The notes beneath the pieces are model-generated. The model worked only from the letters and a program-made list of their open reading frames with translations. It was not told where the DNA came from and made no database searches. The position numbers were made by a program, and so were the translations under genes. This document shows positions 21,753 through 27,435 of a stretch of DNA of 28,769 nucleotides, piece by piece (the stretch's first letter is position 1; each line of letters starts with the position of its first letter). The stretch lies in IMG/VR virus record IMGVR_UViG_3300043431_000254, positions 1-28,769 of that record. One strand, 5' to 3'. The stretch comes from a virus.

Positions 21753-22078
21753 AAGATTTCACAAAACACATAGAGTGCCTGGCGCGCGTTCGTCGCTCGT
21801 TACAACGCCGTAACGCCTTTGTCTGCGTCCTAATCAAAAGTGACCATGCCACGCCACGGGAAGTGCGTATGGAGTTGGTGGCATGGATCGAGACGCTGAT
21901 GGGGCTTGACAGCCCTAGCTACACGCTGGAGACATGGTTGTTCGTCAAGTATCGCATCAATGCGATTGATCGGCGGTTTTCAACAAATGACATGCGCAAG
22001 TTGCGGTTGCGGTGGATTAATTGGATGATTAGAACTTTACAAGGGGAAACAACCTTGAAAAAAGTGCCTTATGAATAA
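21749..22078 (+). CDS. Small phage protein with C-terminus derived from a duplicated block (109 aa)
   Basis: Starts at the ATGA overlap with the DUF2591 remnant. RRNAFVCVLIKSD near residue 20, then VAWIETLMG, YTLETWLFVKYRI and LRWINWMIRTL are typical of a common small helical phage family of unknown role. The last residues, GETTLKKVPYE, are not typical and come from the 69-bp repeat, being the same as the end of the zinc-ribbon protein at 21468. So this gene appears to have lost its own end by recombination and borrowed another. It may still fold and work. Confidence 0.6.
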   Translation: MKDFTKHIECLARVRRSLQRRNAFVCVLIKSDHATPREVRMELVAWIETLMGLDSPSYTLETWLFVKYRINAIDRRFSTNDMRKLRLRWINWMIRTLQGETTLKKVPYE

Positions 22079-22111
22079 AAAACAGCGCATGCAGAACCGT
22101 GCTACGGCGGC
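22043..22111 (+). repeat. Right copy of the 69-bp direct repeat
   Basis: Partner of 21603-21671 (one mismatch, 440-bp offset). Here the repeat continues into the intact 82-residue gene, so its right end is the ancestral context, whereas its left end is joined to the 109-residue gene. Confidence 0.9.
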
Positions 22112-22319
22112 GCAACTTGCATGGGACATCCGACCGCCTTGCCCTGAATGCGGCCAGCCAGGCCAGCACTGGGCAAGCATGCCGCTGACACTGGAGAATC
22201 TCCTGAACGGCACAGAACCGACTGGGTTCTGGATCTGCAAAAATTCTACAGACCTGATGGGAGGCGGTTATGACCAAAGCTCAAGACGTATTCAAGCAAA
22301 TCAAAACGCACTACGGTGA
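22071..22319 (+). CDS. Small zinc-finger-like phage protein (82 aa)
   Basis: After a basic start (MNKKQRMQNRATAAQLAW) comes CPECGQPGQHW and, about 30 residues later, GFWICK. This Cys/His-rich arrangement is seen in many short phage early proteins. It overlaps the previous gene by 8 nt, and its last 50 nt overlap the next gene. The final residues (QSSRRIQANQNALR) are Gln/Asn/Arg-rich. A truncated copy of its start lies 440 bp upstream. The role is unknown; metal and nucleic-acid binding is plausible. Confidence 0.65.
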   Translation: MNKKQRMQNRATAAQLAWDIRPPCPECGQPGQHWASMPLTLENLLNGTEPTGFWICKNSTDLMGGGYDQSSRRIQANQNALR

Positions 22320-22521
22320 AGGTGAATACATCAACCGCTGCGACCTGTCGAACCATCTACGCGATGACGAAATCGACACGGGTGTTCGCGTCTGCCACAA
22401 GCATGACGGCTTCAACTCACCGATGAATTACGAAGACGCAATCCCGCTCGTCATGTACTACGATGATGCGAGCGTGCTCGTCGTCAGTATCGACCGCATC
22501 TTTGCAGCACAGGAGGATTGA
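22270..22521 (+). CDS. Phage protein of unknown function (83 aa)
   Basis: GGGAGG precedes the ATG at 22270 by about 6 nt, a strong ribosome site, which supports the gene despite a 50-nt overlap with the preceding frame. The protein is acidic, with KAQDVFKQIKTHYGEGEYIN at the start, CHKHDG in the middle and a final strand/helix (PLVMYYDDASVLVVSIDRIF). No family is recognised. Confidence 0.6.
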   Translation: MTKAQDVFKQIKTHYGEGEYINRCDLSNHLRDDEIDTGVRVCHKHDGFNSPMNYEDAIPLVMYYDDASVLVVSIDRIFAAQED

Positions 22522-22522
22522 A

Positions 22523-22837
22523 ATGAGACCTGAGCATCTCGATATTCTGGAAGAGATTCAAAGTCTCTACGACAAGGCCAGCGAGTTGCACATGAAGTCG
22601 ATCGTCGAGCAGGCACGAAGGATTCTTGAGCTTCCTGGATGCAAGGCGTGGAGCTTCTGCATGGGGATGGGCACTGCGACGTTTCGTGCAAAGACGGAGC
22701 ACGTCGATGAAGAAAATCCGATTGTGCGAGATTTTTACAACTTCCTTTATGAGTGGAACGATGTGTATCACACGACCGGATACCCGTATCGCATTGATCG
22801 GGTGAAGGGTGTGTTAGTTGAAAGGACGGACTGGTGA
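22523..22837 (+). CDS. Phage protein of unknown function (104 aa)
   Basis: I chose ATG 22523, behind a perfect AGGAGG 7 nt upstream and one nt after the previous stop. The N-terminal half is helical (RPEHLDILEEIQSLYDKASE). Then comes a Cys/Met/Gly-rich stretch (CKAWSFCMGMGTATF) and an aromatic C-terminal region (FYNFLYEWNDVYHTTGYPYR). It looks like a compact soluble domain. No function is known; neighbours are other small early genes. Confidence 0.6.
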   Translation: MRPEHLDILEEIQSLYDKASELHMKSIVEQARRILELPGCKAWSFCMGMGTATFRAKTEHVDEENPIVRDFYNFLYEWNDVYHTTGYPYRIDRVKGVLVERTDW

Positions 22838-23118
22838 TGAGCAAGAAAACTTTCGAAACTGTTGAACTGAGACTGCCGTTCGAGACGATCGACAAATTGA
22901 AGCGGGCGGCCAAGATCGCAAACATCACGCTGGATCAAGCAATCAACCTGATCATGGCAATGGATATGATCAAGCACGACTCGAACAAACCGTATCGCAT
23001 CGAAGATGAGTGCTTTCTGGTGAATGCACAGAGCGAGCTGATATCGCGTCTCGGTGAGGCGACCCCCAAAGAGCGCCAACTCATCGTCAATGCACTGAAC
23101 GCTTACGAAGGAGAGTGA
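22837..23118 (+). CDS. Putative ribbon-helix-helix DNA-binding protein (93 aa)
   Basis: The N-terminus fits an RHH (Arc/CopG-like) fold: a strand FETVELRLP, a helix ETIDKLKRAAKIANI, a turn, and a helix TLDQAINLIMAMDM. RHH proteins dimerise through the strand and read DNA with it, so this is a candidate phage repressor or regulator. The C-terminal half is helical and acidic (PKERQLIVNALNAYEGE). The ATG at 22837 overlaps the previous stop (TGATG) with AAAGGA 10 nt upstream. The fold assignment is by pattern only. Confidence 0.5.
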   Translation: MSKKTFETVELRLPFETIDKLKRAAKIANITLDQAINLIMAMDMIKHDSNKPYRIEDECFLVNAQSELISRLGEATPKERQLIVNALNAYEGE

Positions 23119-23119
23119 A

Positions 23120-23308
23120 ATGGATATCTCTCGGGAAGACGCCAAGTTTCGACCAGTCACCATCACTCTCGAAACACAAAATGAATACGATCAACTGATG
23201 GCGATCATTTATCACGTAGCGGAAAACAAAATCAACCACACACCGCCTCTGATTACAGCTGCAAAGAGAATGTACAACCAAATAAAAATGCAGGAGGATT
23301 GTTCATGA
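23120..23308 (+). CDS. Small phage protein (62 aa)
   Basis: GAAGGAG stands 6-7 nt before ATG 23120. The core FRPVTITLETQNEYDQLMAI followed by YHVAENKI resembles a small recurring phage family in which a strand precedes a helix; no function is known to me. Ends with a basic helix (AAKRMYNQIKMQEDCS). It overlaps the next gene by 4 nt. Confidence 0.6.
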   Translation: MDISREDAKFRPVTITLETQNEYDQLMAIIYHVAENKINHTPPLITAAKRMYNQIKMQEDCS

Positions 23309-23481
23309 CTTACGAACAGCGCAACGTTTACATCGTGAAAGACAACAAGGATGGCACGATCTACAAAGTGTTTGGTATTAAGTCCGAAGCCGAAGACTAC
23401 AAGAAACGGTGCGTCAACCCAAGCATGGTCATTGACATTTGGCCCGTTGAATTTGAGGTCGAAGAAAAGAAAGAAGAGTAA
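23305..23481 (+). CDS. Small acidic phage protein (58 aa)
   Basis: ATG 23305 has AGGAGG 7 nt upstream and overlaps the previous stop. The sequence has two strands and a helix (RNVYIVKDNKDGTIYKVFGI, KSEAEDYKKRC) and a very acidic end (EFEVEEKKEE). This could be a small alpha/beta domain. No family is recognised. The next gene overlaps its stop by one nt (TAATG). Confidence 0.55.
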   Translation: MTYEQRNVYIVKDNKDGTIYKVFGIKSEAEDYKKRCVNPSMVIDIWPVEFEVEEKKEE

Positions 23482-23594
23482 TGCTCGGCGCACGACGGAT
23501 CAGCAAGAAACAGTTCTACGCTCGCGGCGGCTTTGCCGCACCGCGCCAGTACCGCAAGATGCGGGGCCGCGCATGGACATATTGGGAGTTTTGA
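23481..23594 (+). CDS. Tiny conserved basic phage protein (37 aa)
   Basis: The pattern RRISKKQFYARGGFAAPRQYRK-to-WTYWEF (RKxFYxxGGFxxPRxxRK...WxYW) recurs, to my recollection, in many phages as a protein of 35-45 residues of unknown function. It is strongly basic and aromatic. TAATG overlap with the gene before and 1 nt gap to the DHH gene after support translation. It has no clear ribosome site of its own apart from GAAGA. Confidence 0.6.
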   Translation: MLGARRISKKQFYARGGFAAPRQYRKMRGRAWTYWEF

Positions 23595-23595
23595 C

Positions 23596-24516
23596 ATGAA
23601 ACCACTCGTGATTTACCACGCCGACTGCACAGACGGCTTCGGTGCGGCGTTCGCCGCTTGGCTCAAGCTGGGCGACGAGGCTGAGTATGTGCCTTGTCAA
23701 TACGGCGAATACCTGAGCAAACAGCAGATTGATTTTGCTGACCGTGAAATCTACATCCTTGACTTCAGCTTTCCCAAAGACGCTATGGACGTGCTTTTCA
23801 CTCAAGCCAAGCGCGTCGTGTGGCTCGACCATCACAAGACGGCGTTCGAGATGTGGTGCGGCAAGTACGAAAAAGGCTGTACTTACACCGAGAAGAGCTA
23901 CCAAGGGCTTCACTGTATTTTGCTCAATGACAACAAGTCCGGCGCAATGCTGGCGTGGGAATACTTCCACCCCGGCACTTCAGTGCCAATGCTGATCCAG
24001 CACATCGACGACCGCGACCGCTGGCAGTTCAAGATCGAGGGCAGCAAGGAACTGCACGCATATCTCGCATCAGTAAAACCGTGGAGTTTCAAAACATGGC
24101 GCGTTTACTGTAATGCCGTACACAGTATCGACCATGTTTATTTTAGTGAGGGAGAAGCCATCCTCCGCGCTCAAGACGCCCACGTGAAGGGCATGTGCGA
24201 GCAGGCACGGAAGTGCGTAATACTCGCCAAAGGCACAAAGGAGCTGATGGATTTACACCACGGAAGGTGCTTGTTTCCCGGCCTCGCCGTCAACGCAACC
24301 ATTCACATGTCGGAGGTAGGCCATGAACTCGCCAACAGTAGCGGAACTTTTGGATTGGTCTACTACATTGGGGCCGACAACAAAGTCAAGTGCTCCCTCC
24401 GCTCCAACGGAGACTATGACGTCTCTGCTATGGCAAGGGCGTTCGGTGGTGGAGGCCATCGAAATGCTGCGGGCTTTGAAACGGATGTCGAAACGCTGAT
24501 GAGATGGCTGAAATGA
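23596..24516 (+). CDS. DHH-family phosphoesterase (306 aa)
   Basis: A DHH/DHHA1 phosphoesterase. The N-terminal HADCTDGFGAA (residues 8-18) and ILDFSF (D56) supply metal ligands, followed by VVWLDHHKT with DHH at 78-80. The HIDDRDRWQF segment is another conserved element. The C-terminal GGGGHRNAAGF (284-294) is the substrate-binding DHHA1 signature. Family members cut phosphodiester or phosphoanhydride bonds in small nucleotides (for example nanoRNA or c-di-AMP) or ssDNA (RecJ). In this replication setting I favour nucleotide or oligonucleotide turnover. I start at ATG 23596, just past the previous stop; the ribosome site is weak. Length is normal for the family. Confidence 0.85.
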   Translation: MKPLVIYHADCTDGFGAAFAAWLKLGDEAEYVPCQYGEYLSKQQIDFADREIYILDFSFPKDAMDVLFTQAKRVVWLDHHKTAFEMWCGKYEKGCTYTEKSYQGLHCILLNDNKSGAMLAWEYFHPGTSVPMLIQHIDDRDRWQFKIEGSKELHAYLASVKPWSFKTWRVYCNAVHSIDHVYFSEGEAILRAQDAHVKGMCEQARKCVILAKGTKELMDLHHGRCLFPGLAVNATIHMSEVGHELANSSGTFGLVYYIGADNKVKCSLRSNGDYDVSAMARAFGGGGHRNAAGFETDVETLMRWLK

Positions 24517-24767
24517 TCCAGATGCGCAGATTTATCGCCATGCACAGTAGTGAGCCGGGGTTCGATTCGCACGCCGCCGTGCGCGATTGGATTGCTGAGA
24601 ACAATCCAGAAACATGCGATGAATGGCGCGTGGTCGAGATTATTCTTGATCCAGTGACAAAAGAAATAGCGTTTGGTGATTTGGCCCGCGCCAAGGAAGC
24701 ATCATTCCTCGAAGGAATAGAGGCCGAGCGTAATCGCATGCGACAACTTTTGGGATTGCAGAAATGA
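24513..24767 (+). CDS. Small phage protein (84 aa)
   Basis: ATG 24513 overlaps the DHH stop by ATGA; an ATG three codons earlier is also possible. The protein has IAMHSSEPGFDSHAAVRDWI, then NPETCDEWRVVEIILDPVT and an acidic/basic C-terminal helix (KEASFLEGIEAERNRMRQLL). It is probably soluble. No family is recognised. Confidence 0.55.
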   Translation: MIQMRRFIAMHSSEPGFDSHAAVRDWIAENNPETCDEWRVVEIILDPVTKEIAFGDLARAKEASFLEGIEAERNRMRQLLGLQK

Positions 24768-24979
24768 AATACGACAACTGGTCTAGCTGGCTGAACAAAT
24801 ACGCCCGCAAACCTCATCGTGTAAAAAAGCAGATCGAATGCCAGGCAACCGGAGTTGGCGGATCTGTTTGTAAAACCATAGACAAAGAAGAAACTCTCAT
24901 CTTGGTTGACGCTCGGGTGAGAAATTCGGTAGTCACAAAATACCCTCGCAATGTTTACATCGGCCACCCAATGACATAA
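24764..24979 (+). CDS. Small phage protein (71 aa)
   Basis: Starts by ATGA overlap with the previous gene. A basic, Trp-containing start (KYDNWSSWLNKYARKPHRVK) precedes a strand-rich end (KEETLILVDARVRNSVVTKY). Two Cys (ECQATGVGGSVC) might bind metal. Its last codons contain the -35 element of the promoter that serves the nuclease operon. No known family. Confidence 0.55.
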   Translation: MKYDNWSSWLNKYARKPHRVKKQIECQATGVGGSVCKTIDKEETLILVDARVRNSVVTKYPRNVYIGHPMT

Positions 24980-25009
24980 AACAAATGTCTGCTATAATCT
25001 AACGCAGAC
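24971..25009 (+). promoter_or_regulatory. Near-consensus promoter with inverted repeat across the -10 box
   Basis: ATGACA (24971-24976), a 16-bp spacer and TATAAT (24993-24998) match sigma70 consensus in 11 of 12 positions. GTCTGC (24987-24992) and GCAGAC (25004-25009) are a perfect inverted repeat separated by 11 bp that contains the whole -10 box, an ideal operator position. TATAATCTAACG is the same core seen in the late arm. Transcription would start near 25005 and drive the nuclease, helicase and polymerase genes. Confidence 0.7.
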
Positions 25010-25027
25010 TAAATTAGAGTAAACATA

Positions 25028-25744
25028 ATGATCAAATCCTGGTCTTACAGCAAGCTGATTGACTTCGAGCAATGCCGCTACCGCGCCAAGCTCAAGCATA
25101 TCGACCGCGTGCCTGAACAAAAATCCGAAGCGGCAGATCGCGGCACGGCCATTCATCAGCTCGCTGAAGACTTTGTCATCGGCAAGATCAAAGTACTACC
25201 CACTGAGCTGCGACGCTTTGAGGACGAATTCTTCGTTCTGCTGCGCGAGCACAAAGCCAAGAGAGTTTCACTCGAAGGTGAATGGGGCTTCAACACAGAG
25301 TGGTTGCCCCATGATTACAAGACCGCCTGGCTGCGTATGAAGGCCGATGCAGTGGTGTTCATGAGTCCCGACTTCGCAGTCGTGATTGACTACAAAACCG
25401 GCAAGCGCTTCGGCAACGAGCTGAAACACGGCGAGCAAGTGCTGCTCTACGCCATCGCCTCATTCATCCGCAACCCGCAGTTGCAGAAAGTCACTGTCGA
25501 ACTCTGGTATCTCGACATTGACGAACTGCACAGTGTCACCTACACCCGTCTCGAAGCGCTGCGCTACGTCCAGAGCTTCGACAAACGGGGTACAAAGGTG
25601 ACAACCGCAACAGACTTCCCGGCGAACCCGAACATCTTCACCTGCAAGTACTGCGCCTATGGCCCGAGCAAAGGTGGGCAGTGTGCATACGGGGTCGTAG
25701 CGGGTGAGAACGACATCAAGATGTATCGGAGGAAATTCGGATGA
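25028..25744 (+). CDS. PD-(D/E)XK nuclease, Cas4/AddB-like with Fe-S cysteines (238 aa)
   Basis: Nuclease motifs are in the RecB/Cas4 order: RGTAIHQLAE with H43, MKADAVVF with D107, VVIDYKTGK with D121 and K123, and a QVLLYAIA helix (motif QhxxY) at about 137-143. Four cysteines, C16 near the N-terminus and C206, C209, C219 near the C-terminus (CKYC...C), match the 4Fe-4S arrangement of Cas4/AddB-type nucleases. It probably resects DNA during phage recombination or replication. It follows a strong promoter, the ribosome site is weak (TAGAG), and its end overlaps the SNF2 gene by 4 nt. There is no CRISPR nearby, so a Cas4 adaptation role is not indicated. Confidence 0.85.
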   Translation: MIKSWSYSKLIDFEQCRYRAKLKHIDRVPEQKSEAADRGTAIHQLAEDFVIGKIKVLPTELRRFEDEFFVLLREHKAKRVSLEGEWGFNTEWLPHDYKTAWLRMKADAVVFMSPDFAVVIDYKTGKRFGNELKHGEQVLLYAIASFIRNPQLQKVTVELWYLDIDELHSVTYTRLEALRYVQSFDKRGTKVTTATDFPANPNIFTCKYCAYGPSKGGQCAYGVVAGENDIKMYRRKFG

Positions 25745-27099
25745 TCAAGCTCTTTGCTCATCAAAAAGTCTCGGTCGCTTTTGTCGACAAAAACCACCGC
25801 GTCTTTGACATGAGCGATGCCGGCACGGGCAAGACAGGTGTTCATGTCACAGCCTTTGCCAAGCGTCGCCGCATCAAAGGTGGCTGCGCACTGATCCTGG
25901 CACCGAAGTCACTGCTGTCGAACGCATGGGGTCAAGATTTCAAAAAGTTCGCCCCGGACATGAAGATCAGCATCGCGCACGCAACAAACCGCAAGCAAGC
26001 GTTGGCTGCAAATGCTGATGTGTACATTACCAATCATGATGCGGTGAAAGTACTCACTACTCTACCTGAGAATTTCTGGAAGAAGTTCGACACGATCATC
26101 ATCGACGAATCAACCGCTTTCAAGCACGGCACTTCGGCACGTTCGAAGAGTGCAGCCAAAATCGTGAAGCGCTTCGCACGGCGTGCGTGCCTCTCAGCTA
26201 CACCCAGTTCGAACGGGGTCACAAACATCTGGCATCAAATGTTCCTGCTCGATGATGGCAAACGTCTTGGCAAGAGTTTCTTCGCCTTCCGCGCCGCCGT
26301 GTGTTCACCCGTGCAAGTCGGCATGAGTCCGAACATGGTGCGCTGGGAAGACAAAGGCAACTCCGAAGCGATCGTCTCAGCCATCATCAAAGACATAACG
26401 ATCCGGCACAGATTCAAAGACTGTGTGGACATTCCACCGAATCACGAGTACCCAGTCAACTTCGAACTGAATACCAAGCATCGGAAGATCTATAAAGAAC
26501 TCGAAACAAACAGCATGCTGCTGTTCAAAAATAACAGGGTAGTGTCGGCGGTTAACGCCGCCGTGCTTTACAACAAGCTGTTGCAAGTCAGCTCGGGTGC
26601 TGTTTACTCATCTGATCGCGATTACGAAATCATTGATCGCGACCGGTATGAGCTGGTGATCGACCTAGCTGAAGCCCGGCCACACGTCGTAGTGTTCTTC
26701 CGCTGGGCACACCAGAAAGAATGCCTGATCGCAGAAGCGAAAAAGCGCGACTTAACCTACACATTGATTGACGGCAGCGTGACCTCAGACAAGCAGCGTG
26801 AAGACGCCGTCAAGCACTTCCAGGCCGGCTTCTATCGCATCCTGTTCGCGCACCCACAGAGCGCAGGCCACGGTCTTACCTTGACCAAGGGCACCGCAAC
26901 GATATGGGCTTCACCCACACCAGACCTTGAGCATTACCTGCAAGGTCTGAAACGCATCCATCGCATAGGTCAGACGCAGAAAACGGAAACGATCATGGTA
27001 TTGGCACCAGACACCATTGAAGAGCGCGTCTATGAATCACTGCTGGCGAAAGATGCAAAGATGGCCTCGCTGCTCGACTATCTCAAGAAAGCTGCGTGA
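25741..27099 (+). CDS. SNF2-type DEAD/DEAH helicase (452 aa)
   Basis: A compact SF2/SNF2 helicase. Motif I is DAGTGKT (26-32), motif Ia LAPKSLLSNAW, motif II DEST (122-125) and motif III SATP (152-155). The second lobe has VVFFRWAHQKE (motif IV region), an AHPQSAGHGLTL stretch (motif V) and RIHRIGQ (405-411, motif VI). Such phage enzymes translocate on dsDNA and may remodel replication or recombination intermediates. The ATGA overlap with the nuclease gene suggests the two products act together, as in end-processing helicase-nuclease pairs. Length is typical for phage SNF2 proteins. Confidence 0.88.
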   Translation: MIKLFAHQKVSVAFVDKNHRVFDMSDAGTGKTGVHVTAFAKRRRIKGGCALILAPKSLLSNAWGQDFKKFAPDMKISIAHATNRKQALAANADVYITNHDAVKVLTTLPENFWKKFDTIIIDESTAFKHGTSARSKSAAKIVKRFARRACLSATPSSNGVTNIWHQMFLLDDGKRLGKSFFAFRAAVCSPVQVGMSPNMVRWEDKGNSEAIVSAIIKDITIRHRFKDCVDIPPNHEYPVNFELNTKHRKIYKELETNSMLLFKNNRVVSAVNAAVLYNKLLQVSSGAVYSSDRDYEIIDRDRYELVIDLAEARPHVVVFFRWAHQKECLIAEAKKRDLTYTLIDGSVTSDKQREDAVKHFQAGFYRILFAHPQSAGHGLTLTKGTATIWASPTPDLEHYLQGLKRIHRIGQTQKTETIMVLAPDTIEERVYESLLAKDAKMASLLDYLKKAA

Positions 27100-27100
27100 C

Positions 27101-27286
27101 ATGTACCTACCCAACACTTTCGAAATACAGCAGCGTCTTCATCTAGTGTTGGGTCGTGTACGGCAAGAACAGATCCGCAAGTACGGTCTCGAAGTAGTCG
27201 AGGCTCTTGAATCAATCCACTACGACTACGAAGAACGCGAGCTGTTTGCTTCAATGTTCCTGAGTCTCGTCGATCACGGTACGTGA
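27101..27286 (+). CDS. Small phage protein (61 aa)
   Basis: ATG 27101 is one nt after the SNF2 stop. The protein is helical, starting MYLPNTFEIQQRLHLVLGRV, with charged residues, and ending FASMFLSLVDHGT. No known family. Its context within the replication operon and its tight spacing support it. The following small gene overlaps its stop (GTGA). Confidence 0.5.
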   Translation: MYLPNTFEIQQRLHLVLGRVRQEQIRKYGLEVVEALESIHYDYEERELFASMFLSLVDHGT

Positions 27287-27435
27287 TTGTTCGGCGGCGC
27301 ACCTGGACATACCTCGCGTTAGGGATGCGTGCCGCCAAAAAACTGAGTTTCAACACTCCAGTCAACAAACAACAAGTCAACAAATACATCGTTGAACAAC
27401 TGAAAAAGATACCAGTGAAGGTGTGGGCACAATGA
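27283..27435 (+). CDS. Tiny basic phage protein, probable GTG start (50 aa)
   Basis: An open frame from GTG 27283, overlapping the previous stop (GTGA), to a TGA that overlaps the polymerase start (ATGA). It would give 50 residues: RRRTWTYLALG, RAAKKLSFNTPVNKQQVNK and a helix EQLKKIPVKVWAQ, all strongly basic. An ATG at 27325 with GTTAGGG upstream would give 36 residues. The 4-nt overlaps at both ends argue for translation, since otherwise a 145-nt gap would separate the polymerase from its operon. No family. Confidence 0.45.
   Translation: MIVRRRTWTYLALGMRAAKKLSFNTPVNKQQVNKYIVEQLKKIPVKVWAQ

Noticed and set aside
25028-25744. Cas4-like nuclease as part of a CRISPR system
   Set aside because: No CRISPR repeats, cas1 or cas2 are seen; the genes around it are phage replication genes.
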